Shown here: positions 17,307 to 25,034 of the stretch, in pieces | Layout of the letters: each line of letters begins with the position of its first letter | Numbering within the stretch: the first letter of the stretch is position 1 | Assembly (NCBI RefSeq): GCF_000725625.1 | Contig: NZ_JOHS01000033.1 | Coordinates: 1-64,000, forward strand | DNA length: 64,000 nt | DNA from: Streptomyces sp. NRRL F-6676 | Lineage (GTDB): Bacteria; Actinomycetota; Actinomycetes; Streptomycetales; Streptomycetaceae | Direction: 5' to 3' | Position numbers and translations under genes: made by a program | Notes under the pieces: generated by a model | The model's input: the letters and a program-made list of their open reading frames with translations, nothing else | Database searches by the model: none | What the model was told of the DNA's origin: nothing

Positions 17307-17960
17307 TCAGCCGGCTCCCGTGTGCCGCGCGACGAGGTCGCACCAGCCGGCCTCGACGCGCTCCAGGGGCATGCCCTCCCGGGCGACCAGGTGATCGACG
17401 AGGGAGATGTCCAGGAAGGCGAGCAGGGAGTGCGCGATCAGGTCGTGATCGCCACCGACCCTCGCCTCCCGGAGCAGCAGACGGAGGTGGCCGAGCCGCA
17501 GCCGGTAGGCCGGCACGGAGCGTTGGCGGCTGGTGTCGGCATGGGCGGCGAGGTAGATGTCGCGGTGGGCCTGCTCGTGGCGCAGCACCGCCGGGCCGAA
17601 GGCGCGCAGCCGTTCGGCGGCGGGGGCGCCTGGGCCGAGCGGCGGCGGGCCCGTGAGGAAGGCCGCCTGGAGATCGCGTTCGTGGCTGTCGAGCAGGGCG
17701 ATCATGAGCCCCGCCCGGTCGCCGAACCGCCGGAACACCGTGCCCTTGCCGACCCCCGCCCCGCTGGCGACCGCCTCCATCGTGAGCTTCGCGGCACCGC
17801 GCGTGGCGACCAGGTCGGCGGCGACCTCCAGCAGCCGGGTGCTGTTGCGGACGGCGTCGGCCCGCAGCCGGGGCGCCTCGCCCACGGGTTCGAGGATCAG
17901 GTCCGCCCGGCCGGCGGGGTCGTCCCGCGACGGGCGCGGGGAGGGGAGCGGCTCGGTCAT
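17307..17960 (-). CDS. TetR-family repressor of the divergent FMN reductase
   Basis: A 217-aa TetR protein. The HTH is at about residues 40-85 (LLEVAADLVATRGAAKLTMEAVASGAGVGKGTVFRRF). The C-terminal ligand-binding domain is not specific enough to name an effector. It is divergent from an NADPH-FMN reductase gene, and the 165-bp gap holds three copies of one inverted repeat. This strongly suggests that it represses the reductase and itself. Start ATG at 17960. Confidence 0.92.
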   Translation of the reverse strand: MTEPLPSPRPSRDDPAGRADLILEPVGEAPRLRADAVRNSTRLLEVAADLVATRGAAKLTMEAVASGAGVGKGTVFRRFGDRAGLMIALLDSHERDLQAAFLTGPPPLGPGAPAAERLRAFGPAVLRHEQAHRDIYLAAHADTSRQRSVPAYRLRLGHLRLLLREARVGGDHDLIAHSLLAFLDISLVDHLVAREGMPLERVEAGWCDLVARHTGAG

Positions 17961-17989
17961 GAAAAGAAGAGTAGCGCTCCGGGAAGAGA

Positions 17990-18089
17990 ACCGGACCGGA
18001 GTCCGTTACTACCGATGGACCACGGTCCGTTTGACACCCGGGCCTCGGCCCGCTTAGGTTGTACAACATTCAACGGACTTCGGTCCGTT
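17990..18089 (+). promoter_or_regulatory. Three TetR operators and the FMN-reductase promoter
   Basis: The inverted repeat AACGGAC-N4-GTCCGTT occurs perfectly at 18072-18089, with one mismatch at 17990-18007 and two at 18014-18031. Plus-strand -35 TTGACA (18031-18036) and -10 TAGGTT (18055-18060) are 18 bp apart. The middle operator abuts the -35 and the third lies just after the predicted start point, so repression by blocking RNA polymerase is expected. Repeats and hexamers are seen; binding by the adjacent TetR is inferred. Confidence 0.8.
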
Positions 18090-18125
18090 TATCCCCCCGC
18101 TCGTTCTACCTGGGAGTTCCTCACC

Positions 18126-18686
18126 ATGTCCGTTCGCATCCTCGCGCTCGTCGGCAGCCTCCGCGCCGGTTCGCACAACCGTCAGCTCGCCGAGGCCGCT
18201 GCGAAGCACGCCCCCGAAGGCGTCGAGGTGAACATCTTCGAGGGCCTGGCCGACATCCCCTTCTACAACGAGGACATCGACATCGAGGGTTCGGCGCCCG
18301 AGACCGCCACCGCCCTGCGGACGGCGATCGCCCAGGCGGACGGCCTCGTGCTGTTCTCCCCCGAGTACAACGGCACCATCCCGGCCGCGCTGAAGAACGC
18401 GATCGACTGGGCCTCCCGCCCGATGGGCGCCGGTGCCCTCGCGGGCAAGCCGGTCGCCGTGGTCGGCACCGCCTACGGCCAGTACGGCGGCGTGTGGGCG
18501 CAGGACGAGACCCGCAAGTCGGTCGGCATCGCCGGCGGCAAGGTCGTGGAGGAGGCCAAGCTCTCCATCCCGTCCTCCGTGATCCGCTTCGCCGAGCTGC
18601 ACCCGGCCGACGACGCCGAGGTCGTCGAGGGCCTGGGCAAGGTCATCGACCAGCTGGTCGCCCAGTCCGGCACCGCGGCTGCCTGA
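18126..18686 (+). CDS. NADPH-dependent FMN reductase / azoreductase family
   Basis: A 186-aa flavodoxin-fold reductase. GSLRAGSHNRQLAEAA forms the FMN phosphate-binding loop, and SPEYNGTIPAALKNAIDW is the conserved flavin/NADPH region. These enzymes reduce quinones, azo dyes or chromate using NADPH. It is controlled by a divergent TetR gene, so a toxic electrophile or quinone is a likely inducer. The ATG at 18126 fits the family start. A very strong hairpin ends the transcript. Confidence 0.93.
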   Translation: MSVRILALVGSLRAGSHNRQLAEAAAKHAPEGVEVNIFEGLADIPFYNEDIDIEGSAPETATALRTAIAQADGLVLFSPEYNGTIPAALKNAIDWASRPMGAGALAGKPVAVVGTAYGQYGGVWAQDETRKSVGIAGGKVVEEAKLSIPSSVIRFAELHPADDAEVVEGLGKVIDQLVAQSGTAAA

Positions 18687-18723
18687 TCCGGCGCACGGCG
18701 CCGGCGGACACGTACGGCACCCA

Positions 18724-18769
18724 CACGGCTGTGGGCCGGGACCGTCAGGGGTCCCGGCCCACAGCCGTG
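18724..18769. terminator. Perfect 20-bp-stem bidirectional terminator
   Basis: CACGGCTGTGGGCCGGGACC (18724-18743) pairs perfectly with 18750-18769 across a 6-nt loop. It sits between the convergent FMN-reductase and YbaK genes and can serve both. No T-tract. Confidence 0.85.
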
Positions 18770-18785
18770 TTCCGTTCCCGGCGGC

Positions 18786-19349
18786 TCAGCCGGCCGCGAC
18801 GCCCAGCCCCTCCAGCACCACCGCGTTCGGCAGCTCCGCGAACGCCTTTCCGGGCAGCAGCAGCTTGCCGCGCCGGCGGCCGCTGCCGACCAGGGCGTAC
18901 GGCAGGTCGACGACGGCCGCGTCCACGAGGAGCGGCCATTGGCCGGGCAGCCCGACGGGCGTGATGCCGCCGTACTCCATGCCGGTCTCCCCCGTCGCCG
19001 TGTCCATCGGCGCGAACGACGCCTTGCGGACGCCGAGCTGTCTGCGCACCACGCCGTTGACGTCGACGCGGGTGGTGGAGAGGGCGACGCACGCGGCGAG
19101 CGTCGTCTCGCCGCCGCGTCGCCCCGCGACGACGACGCAGTTCGCGGACCGCTCCAGCAGCTCCTGCCCGTAGTGCTGGACGAAGGTGGCCGTGTCGGCC
19201 CACTCCGGCTCGGTGTCGACGTACACCAGCTGCTCGGCGGGGACGGTGCCGCGCCAGTGGCGTACGGCGTCGGCGACCGGCCGCACGAGCGTGTCGAGGC
19301 ACTCGGGGGCGGGGCGGGCGGAGTCGAAGTCTCCGAGAGGGGCGCGCAT
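18786..19349 (-). CDS. YbaK/EbsC-family aminoacyl-tRNA deacylase
   Basis: A 187-aa protein of the YbaK/ProX editing family, which hydrolyses mischarged aminoacyl-tRNA in trans. Recognisable elements are VRKASFAPMDTATGETG, GGITPVGLPG and LVDAAVVDLP. It ends at a shared terminator with the convergent reductase. The ATG at 19349 (MRAPLGDF) is 35 bp after the XRE-cupin gene, so the two may be co-transcribed. The tRNA species edited is not predictable. Confidence 0.87.
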   Translation of the reverse strand: MRAPLGDFDSARPAPECLDTLVRPVADAVRHWRGTVPAEQLVYVDTEPEWADTATFVQHYGQELLERSANCVVVAGRRGGETTLAACVALSTTRVDVNGVVRRQLGVRKASFAPMDTATGETGMEYGGITPVGLPGQWPLLVDAAVVDLPYALVGSGRRRGKLLLPGKAFAELPNAVVLEGLGVAAG

Positions 19350-19384
19350 GGCGGCACGGTAACAGCCGTGCGGGGAGGCGGTGA

Positions 19385-19957
19385 TCAGCGGACCGGGGGC
19401 ACCGAGACGGTCATCACCATCTCCATCGGCTCCTCGCCGTCGTTGCCGTAGGTGTGCGCGAGGTGCGCCTCGAACGACGCGCTCGCGCCCGTCGGCACGC
19501 GGTGTTCCTCGCCGTCCACGGTGAGCGTCAGCCGCCCCCTGGTGACGTGCAGGATCTCGACCGTGCCGGCGGGATGGGGGTCCGAGGGGCTGTGCTCGCC
19601 CGGCATCAGCCGCCAGTCCCACATCTCCAGCGGTCCGGGCGCCTCCGTACCCGCGAGCAGCCGGCCGTGGCCGCCGGCCTCGCTGTGCCACATCCGGACG
19701 GCCTGGTCGGCGGGGACGACGCGGACGCGGGGGCCCTGCTCGTAGTCGAGGAGGGTGGGGATGCTGACGCCGAGCGCGTCGCCGATCTTGACGACCGTGC
19801 CGAGGCTGGGGTTGGTGCGGGCCTGCTCGATCTGGATGAGCATGCCCCGGCTGACCCCGGCGCGGGCGGCGAGCGTCTCGAGGGTGAACCCCCGCTCGGC
19901 GCGCCAGCGTCTGACGTTGCGCGCCAGGGACTGGGTCAGCAGGTCGAGGTCCGACAC
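19385..19957 (-). CDS. XRE-family regulator with C-terminal cupin
   Basis: A 190-aa protein. An XRE HTH spans about residues 10-65 (VRRWRAERGFTLETLAARAGVSRGMLIQIEQ), and a cupin_2 beta-barrel fills about 110-185 (PHPAGTVEILHVTRGRLTLTVDG). This layout is typical of regulators of amino acid, polyamine or antibiotic-stress genes, with the cupin sensing a small molecule. I chose GTG at 19957 (SDLDLLTQ) because the HTH follows at the usual distance. A longer reading from GTG 20083 adds an Arg-rich, unlikely leader. Confidence 0.85.
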   Translation of the reverse strand: MSDLDLLTQSLARNVRRWRAERGFTLETLAARAGVSRGMLIQIEQARTNPSLGTVVKIGDALGVSIPTLLDYEQGPRVRVVPADQAVRMWHSEAGGHGRLLAGTEAPGPLEMWDWRLMPGEHSPSDPHPAGTVEILHVTRGRLTLTVDGEEHRVPTGASASFEAHLAHTYGNDGEEPMEMVMTVSVPPVR

Positions 19958-20123
19958 GTTCCGCCCCGTGTTCCGTTCTGTCCGCCGTATCGCCGTGTGG
20001 CCGTGTGGCCGTTCCGTCCGCGCCCACCGCCGAATACGACGCGGTGCGCGGCGGCGGAACACCGACTGCACCCTATCGTCCACCAGGGTGTACCGGGCGG
20101 GCCCGTCGGGCGGGGTGCGCCGC

Positions 20124-20855
20124 TCAGGCCTCCGCCTCCAGTTCGGAGAGGGCCAGCAGCTGTTCCGGGGTGATGCCGTCGGGGATCGGCACCGGCGGCG
20201 GGGTGCGCAGCGGCGGCTGCCAGCCCTCCTCGGCCGTCCAGCGCCGCACCACCCGGGCGGGCGCCCCCGCGACCACCGCGTGGTCGGGCACCACCCCCCG
20301 TACGATCGCGCCGGCCGCCACCACCACGTTCCGGCCGATCCGGGCGCCCGGCAGGATCATCGCGCCGGTGCCGATCCAGCAGCCCGGGCCGATCGACACG
20401 GGCTCCATGCGCGGCCACTGCTTGCCGATGGGCTGGTGCGGGTCGTCGTAGGAGTGGTTGGTGGACGTCACGTAGACGTAGGGGCCGAAGTAGCAGTCGC
20501 TGCCGATGGTCACCGTGGTGTCGGCGATGACATGGCTGCCGCGGCCGAGGACGACGCCGTCGCCGATGCGCAGGATGGGCTCGGGGCCGAGGTCCAGGTC
20601 GGGCATCAGCCCCGCCGTCAGGGTGACCTGTTCGCCGACGATGCAGCAGGCCCCGAGGTGGATCCAGGGCTCGCCGAAGACCGTGCCCAGCGGGAAGGCC
20701 AGCCGTGTGCCCGCGCCCAGCGCCCCGAAGCGGAACCGGCCGGGGTGCTCCGCGGTGACGGAACCGGTGCGCTGCGCCCAGGCCCAGCCCGCGTGCACGG
20801 CGCGCTGGGCGAGGCGGCGCCGCCAGGACGACCACGTGTTCCTGCTGCTGAGCAT
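20124..20855 (-). CDS. Left-handed beta-helix acyltransferase
   Basis: A 243-aa hexapeptide-repeat protein of the maltose/galactoside O-acetyltransferase superfamily. Repeats run from about residue 60 to 205 (IGDGVVLGRGSHVIADTTVTIG, GPGCWIGTGAMILPGARIG). The catalytic histidine is likely in STNHSYDDP. It acetylates a sugar or another acceptor from acetyl-CoA. Unlike short CatB forms it has a 60-residue N-terminal extension rich in Trp and Arg. No glycan cluster is adjacent, so the acceptor is unknown. Confidence 0.85.
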   Translation of the reverse strand: MLSSRNTWSSWRRRLAQRAVHAGWAWAQRTGSVTAEHPGRFRFGALGAGTRLAFPLGTVFGEPWIHLGACCIVGEQVTLTAGLMPDLDLGPEPILRIGDGVVLGRGSHVIADTTVTIGSDCYFGPYVYVTSTNHSYDDPHQPIGKQWPRMEPVSIGPGCWIGTGAMILPGARIGRNVVVAAGAIVRGVVPDHAVVAGAPARVVRRWTAEEGWQPPLRTPPPVPIPDGITPEQLLALSELEAEA

Positions 20856-21003
20856 CCGCTCACGGTACTGAAGCCGGGCGGCGCGCAGGACGCCGTACGG
20901 CTGTGATCTTCACCCCAGGGGGTGAGCCGGGGATGGCGTACGGTGCCGGGACGGCCGCCGGGCGACGGACGGGTGGCCGACGGCCGGGAGCGAGGAGACG
21001 GTG

Positions 21004-21528
21004 ATGACGGACGGCGCGCTGATCAGGGGCATCGGGGGCAAGGAGCCGCGGCTGGGCGAGGAGGTGTTCCTCGCGCCGACGTCCGTCGTGCTCGGTGACG
21101 TGACGCTGGGGGCTGGTGCGAGCGTCTGGTACGGGGCGGTGCTGCGGGCCGACGTGGAGGGCATCGCGGTCGGCGCGCGGAGCAATGTGCAGGACAACTG
21201 CACGCTGCACGCCGATCCGGGCTTTCCGGTGAGCATCGGCGAGCGGGTCTCCCTGGGGCACAACGCGGTGGTGCACGGGGCGACGGTAGAGGACGACTGT
21301 CTGATCGGGATGGGCGCCACGGTGCTCAACGGGGCGGTGATCGGCGCGGGTTCGCTGGTCGCCGCGCAGGCGCTGGTCCCGCAGGGGATGCGGGTGCCGC
21401 CGGGGTCGCTGGTGGCGGGGGTGCCGGCGAAGGTCAAGCGGGCGTTGACGGAGGAGGAGCGGGAGGTCGTGACGCTCAACGCGACGATGTACGTGGACCT
21501 GGCGAAGGCCCACGGTGAGGTGAGGTGA
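21004..21528 (+). CDS. Gamma-class carbonic anhydrase family protein
   Basis: A 174-aa left-handed beta-helix of the gamma-carbonic anhydrase family (PaaY/YrdA group). VWYGAVLRADVEGIAVGARSNVQDN contains the conserved Arg/Asp/Gln. Zinc histidines are in CTLHADPG and LGHNAVVHG. These proteins hydrate CO2 or hydrolyse thioesters; activity varies in this subfamily. The ATG at 21004 is preferred to the adjoining GTG at 21001 because GAGGAG is then 6 bp away. Confidence 0.9.
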   Translation: MTDGALIRGIGGKEPRLGEEVFLAPTSVVLGDVTLGAGASVWYGAVLRADVEGIAVGARSNVQDNCTLHADPGFPVSIGERVSLGHNAVVHGATVEDDCLIGMGATVLNGAVIGAGSLVAAQALVPQGMRVPPGSLVAGVPAKVKRALTEEEREVVTLNATMYVDLAKAHGEVR

Positions 21529-21567
21529 CGGAGGCCACGCGCCCCTTGGGGGGCGCCGGGGCGCACG

Positions 21568-22224
21568 TCAGTCGGTGGCCGGGACCGGTTCCGGCTCCTC
21601 CGCCGTTTCGGACTTCCCGGCCGTCGCCTTCGCCGCGCGGCGCTTGACGATCAGCATGGAGGCGACGCCGACCAGGGCCGCGGCGACCAGGCCCAGGTAG
21701 GAGAACCGCTTGAGCCAGTCCTCGGCGACCACGCCCACGTAGTAGATGACCGCGGTCGTGCCGCCGGCCCAGATCACCCCGCCCAGCAGGTTGGCGATCA
21801 GGAACTTCCAGTAGGGCATGTGCAGCACGCCGGCCAGCGGGCCCGCGAAGATGCGCAGCAGGGCGATGAACCGGCCGAAGAAGACGGCCCACATGCCCCA
21901 CTTCTCGAACGACCGTTCCGCCGTGGCCACATGCCCCTCGCCGAAGTGCTTGGGGAACTTCTTCCCCAGCCAGGCGAGCAGTGGCCGTCCGCCCTTGCGG
22001 CCGATCGCGTAGCCGATGGAGTCGCCCACGACGGCGCCGGCGGTCGCGCAGGCACCGAGGATCACGGGGTTGATCTCGCCGTTCTGGGAGGAGAGCAGGG
22101 CCGCCGAGACGAGGACGATCTCGCCCGGCAGCGGAATGCCGAGGCTCTCCAGGCCGATGACCAGGGCCACCAGCGCGTAGATACTGACCGCCGGCACCGT
22201 CTCGAGCCATTCCTGGACGTGCAC
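21568..22224 (-). CDS. DedA-family membrane protein
   Basis: A 218-aa DedA/SNARE-associated family protein with about five hydrophobic segments. Hallmarks are ESLGIPLPGEIVL, GDSIGYAIGRKGG and FGRFIALLRIFAGPLAG (F/YxRxxP-like region). DedA members flip undecaprenyl phosphate or phosphatidylethanolamine and support proton-motive-force and envelope homeostasis. The GTG at 22224 follows GGAGGATCC. A TVP38 member of the same superfamily and uppP lie 7-9 kb away, hinting at shared polyprenyl-lipid biology, though not one operon. Confidence 0.92.
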   Translation of the reverse strand: MHVQEWLETVPAVSIYALVALVIGLESLGIPLPGEIVLVSAALLSSQNGEINPVILGACATAGAVVGDSIGYAIGRKGGRPLLAWLGKKFPKHFGEGHVATAERSFEKWGMWAVFFGRFIALLRIFAGPLAGVLHMPYWKFLIANLLGGVIWAGGTTAVIYYVGVVAEDWLKRFSYLGLVAAALVGVASMLIVKRRAAKATAGKSETAEEPEPVPATD

Positions 22225-22560
22225 GCCGGATCCTCCCGTGTTTCCAGTCCCCTGAAGCCGCGCCCCACCGCATTCGCCGGGCCGGCGCGCGCTTCCCCCT
22301 GCCGCTCCACGAGCGCGCATGGGAAGCCTACCGGTTCGGCGTTCGAGTCGTCCGCCGCGGCCGGCCGCCCGGAGCGCGCGCGGCGCCCGGCGGGCGGTCG
22401 CACGCCCCCTCGCGCGCCAATGGCACCGTTCCTCCGTTCCGTCCGTCAAACGACCGGCGCCAAGTCCCCTCGTACGTAGGCCCGTTGGGGGCCGGAGGGC
22501 GGGGAAGGGATCACCCCGGCCGGGACCGGCGCGCCACGCCGGGCCGGTGCCGTACCCGGC

Positions 22561-22600
22561 CGTACGCGGCCGTTCGTGGTCGTACGCGGCCGTTCGTGGT
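22561..22600 (+). repeat. Exact 20-bp tandem duplication in the CHAP gene leader
   Basis: CGTACGCGGCCGTTCGTGGT occurs twice without a gap, flanked by partial copies (CGTAC at 22551 and 22601). It ends 26 bp before the start codon. The rest of the 22225-22626 gap is GC-rich with no gene seen. Confidence 0.8.
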
Positions 22601-22626
22601 CGTACTCCGTCGGAAGGAACGTTGTC

Positions 22627-23193
22627 ATGCGCCGGCACACGTCGAGGAAGTGGTCGCGTCTCCTGGTGGCCGGGGTGGGTGCCGCGCTGGCGCTGTGCGT
22701 TCCCGGAGCCGCCGGGGGCGTCGCGGCGGCCTCCGCGACAGGGACCGAGACGGCCGGCGCGCGGGCGGCGCACGGTGTGGCGGTCGCCGCGCACCGGCTC
22801 GATCCGCACGCCTATCCGTGGCGGGGCGACGGAAGGACCTGGGAGGCCGACGGGCACGGCTACTTCGTGCGCTCGTGCGCGTCCTTCGCCGCCTGGGCGG
22901 TCCGGGCCGACGGCCGCCCCCGGCACCACTCCCCCGACTTCCTCGGCGACGCCCGCTCCTGGCGGGGCGCCGCCACGGTCCGGACCCCGCGCGCGGGGGA
23001 CATCGCGCAGTGGGACCCGGGGGCGGGCGGCGCGGGGCACCTGGGGCATGTGGCGTATGTCGCCGCGACCCGCGGCGCGCGGGTCACCCTCTACGAGTAC
23101 AACTTCCGCAGCGCCGCCAACGGCCACCGCCCGCGCGCCCTGAACGTCCGCACCGTCCCGGCCGGGAACCCCAGCCGCTATCTGCGCTTCTGA
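22627..23193 (+). CDS. Secreted CHAP-domain amidase/peptidase
   Basis: A 188-aa exported protein. Residues 1-35 form a signal peptide (RRHTSRKWSRLLVAGVGAAL, then an Ala-rich region). The CHAP domain has its cysteine in SCASFAAWAV and its histidine in LGHVAYV, the catalytic pair of peptidoglycan-cleaving cysteine peptidases. No cell-wall anchor or binding module is present, so it is probably a small secreted wall hydrolase. Start ATG at 22627 follows GGAAGGAAC. The leader carries a tandem repeat. Confidence 0.88.
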   Translation: MRRHTSRKWSRLLVAGVGAALALCVPGAAGGVAAASATGTETAGARAAHGVAVAAHRLDPHAYPWRGDGRTWEADGHGYFVRSCASFAAWAVRADGRPRHHSPDFLGDARSWRGAATVRTPRAGDIAQWDPGAGGAGHLGHVAYVAATRGARVTLYEYNFRSAANGHRPRALNVRTVPAGNPSRYLRF

Positions 23194-23222
23194 GCCGCCG
23201 GGACGAAAGAGGGTGGTGGGGG

Positions 23223-23675
23223 TCAGCCGTTGGGGCGCAGGGTCCAGACCACCGTCATCTCACCGGTGACGGCGCCGTCCGCGCGCCGCAGCGCGACGGA
23301 GACCGGGAACTCGGGGCGGCGGCCGGCGTCGAGCTCCGCGACGACCTCGGCCGCGGGCCGGCCGAGCGTCGCGGTGGCGGTGACCTCGCCCATCGCCAGC
23401 TTGCGGTAGGCGATCTCGGCGCCGACGGCGAGCGGCACGGCGCGCGAGAGCTGGTCCCCGAAGGCGGCCAGCACGACGGCACCGCTCGCCGACTCGCCCA
23501 GCGTGAACATGGCTCCGGCGTGCGGACCGCCGACGTGGTTGTGGTACTCGCTCTGGTCCGGGAGGGCCACCACGGCCTTCTCGGGGGAGGTCTCCAGGAA
23601 CTCCAGACGGAGGGTCCTGGCCATCGGCACGGTCGCGGCGAGCATCTCGCCGACAGACATCTGGTCTGCGCTCAT
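23223..23675 (-). CDS. Hotdog-fold thioesterase (PaaI/DUF4442 type)
   Basis: A 150-aa hotdog-fold protein. HVGGPHAGAMFTLGESASGAVVL forms the central helix with the conserved N/H-G-G motif, and VVALPDQSEYHNHVG precedes it. Such enzymes hydrolyse acyl-CoA thioesters; the acyl specificity is not visible. Monocistronic, minus strand, ATG at 23675. Confidence 0.85.
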   Translation of the reverse strand: MSADQMSVGEMLAATVPMARTLRLEFLETSPEKAVVALPDQSEYHNHVGGPHAGAMFTLGESASGAVVLAAFGDQLSRAVPLAVGAEIAYRKLAMGEVTATATLGRPAAEVVAELDAGRRPEFPVSVALRRADGAVTGEMTVVWTLRPNG

Positions 23676-23817
23676 GCCGTCACGTTACCCGCGAGTAGCC
23701 ACGGGCGGCCAGCCCCCGTCCGGCACGGGTTCCGTACGCGGCCGGTACCGGTCCGGTACGGGCCTGACGAAGGGAAGTGACCGAAACGTGTCATGGGCAG
23801 CACTAGTGTGACTACCC

Positions 23818-24900
23818 ATGTGGCCAGGACAGCAGCCGCCCGGGGGCGAGCAGAACCCGCAGGACCAGAACCAGAACCCGTACACCCAGCCGGGATATCA
23901 GCAGCCGGGACAGCCGGGGTACCAGCAGCCGAACCCGTACGCACAGCCGGGATATCCGCCGCAGACCCCCAACCCCTACACGCAACCGGCACAGCCGGGG
24001 CAGCCGGGGCAGCCGGGGCAGCCGGGGCAGCCGCAGTGGGGGGCTCCCACGCCGCCCGCCGGGTTCCAGACGCCGGGCGGGGGCGGCACCGGAGGCGGCG
24101 GCGGGAACCGTACGAAGATCGTGGCGATCGTCGCGGCGTGTGCCGTGGTCGTGGCCGCCGCGGTGACCGGGATCGTGGTGCTGGGCGGCGGCGACAAGGA
24201 CGACTCCGCGGACGGCAAGGACAAGGCGACGGCCTCCGCCGGCGCGTCGGCGGAGCCGGGGAAGTCCGCCACGCCGGAGAACAACCCGCGCGGCGGCGAG
24301 GAGGAGAAGGCCACGATCAAGGGCTGGAAGGTCGACATCAACCCCAAGTGGGGAGTCGCCTTCGACGTGCCGGCGGACTGGGAGGTCAAGTCGCCCAGCT
24401 ACATCACCGGTTTCGAGGACGAGAAGGGCGAACCGCTCATCGTGATGTCCGCGCCCGCCGTCCTCAAGGAGAAGTGGTGCACGACCGACGAGGACAAGGA
24501 CGGCCGCACCGAGAGCACCTCGCTCGCCGCGACGGGCGTCAAGGGCGCCAACGGCGCGAAGGACACCGACGAGGTCGCGATCGCGCAGTCGACCAACTGG
24601 GTCTACGGCGGTTACACGCAGCCCGACGAGAAGAGCCTGTCCCACGACAAGCCGAAGCCGTACACGACAACCTCCGGGATCAAGGGCAGCTACACCTGGG
24701 CCCGTTCCAAGAACACGCCCGCGAAGGGCAAGTGCGCGACCGACGGCAAGGCGATCAGCTTCGGCTTCAAGAACTCCAAGGGCGACTTCGTCTCCTGGAC
24801 GCTCTACGGTGCCACCGGCGTGGACGAGGAAGTGTCCGAGGACACGATCATGAAGATCCTCAGCACGGTACGGCTGCACGGCGACCCGACGGCGTCCTGA
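23818..24900 (+). CDS. Pro/Gln/Gly-rich single-pass membrane protein, unknown function
   Basis: A 360-aa protein. Residues 1-90 are a disordered N-tail of Pro, Gln, Gly, Asn and Tyr, including PGQPGQPGQPGQP and repeated QPGYQQP. Residues about 97-122 are one membrane helix (IVAIVAACAVVVAAAVTGIVVL). An Asp/Lys/Glu linker leads to an extracytoplasmic domain (about 165-355) with two cysteines, in WCTTDE and GKCATDG, that may form a disulphide. The ATG has no ribosome site, and TAGTGT (23804-23809) is 8 bp upstream, so the mRNA is probably leaderless. Streptomycetes have many such proteins; the function is unknown. Confidence 0.85.
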   Translation: MWPGQQPPGGEQNPQDQNQNPYTQPGYQQPGQPGYQQPNPYAQPGYPPQTPNPYTQPAQPGQPGQPGQPGQPQWGAPTPPAGFQTPGGGGTGGGGGNRTKIVAIVAACAVVVAAAVTGIVVLGGGDKDDSADGKDKATASAGASAEPGKSATPENNPRGGEEEKATIKGWKVDINPKWGVAFDVPADWEVKSPSYITGFEDEKGEPLIVMSAPAVLKEKWCTTDEDKDGRTESTSLAATGVKGANGAKDTDEVAIAQSTNWVYGGYTQPDEKSLSHDKPKPYTTTSGIKGSYTWARSKNTPAKGKCATDGKAISFGFKNSKGDFVSWTLYGATGVDEEVSEDTIMKILSTVRLHGDPTAS

Positions 24901-24998
24901 CCGCCCCGGTCCCCGACCCCCCGGCACGCCCTGGGCACCCGCGCCCGGCCCGTTCCCCGGCGGCGGATGGAGTGCGGTGAGGTGGACGGGCCCGCGGT

Positions 24999-25028
24999 TT
25001 GGCATCCGGACCCCATGGCGGCGATAGT
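24999..25028 (+). promoter_or_regulatory. Promoter giving a leaderless MFS transcript
   Basis: A -35 TTGGCA (24999-25004), an 18-bp spacer and a -10 GATAGT (25023-25028) precede GTG 25035 by only 6 bp. No Shine-Dalgarno sequence lies between, so transcription should begin at or near the start codon. Confidence 0.6.
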
Positions 25029-25034
25029 CGGCCG

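Noticed and set aside
22627..23193. Phage endolysin
   Set aside because: CHAP domain with a normal Streptomyces signal peptide and no phage genes nearby; a host wall hydrolase is more likely.
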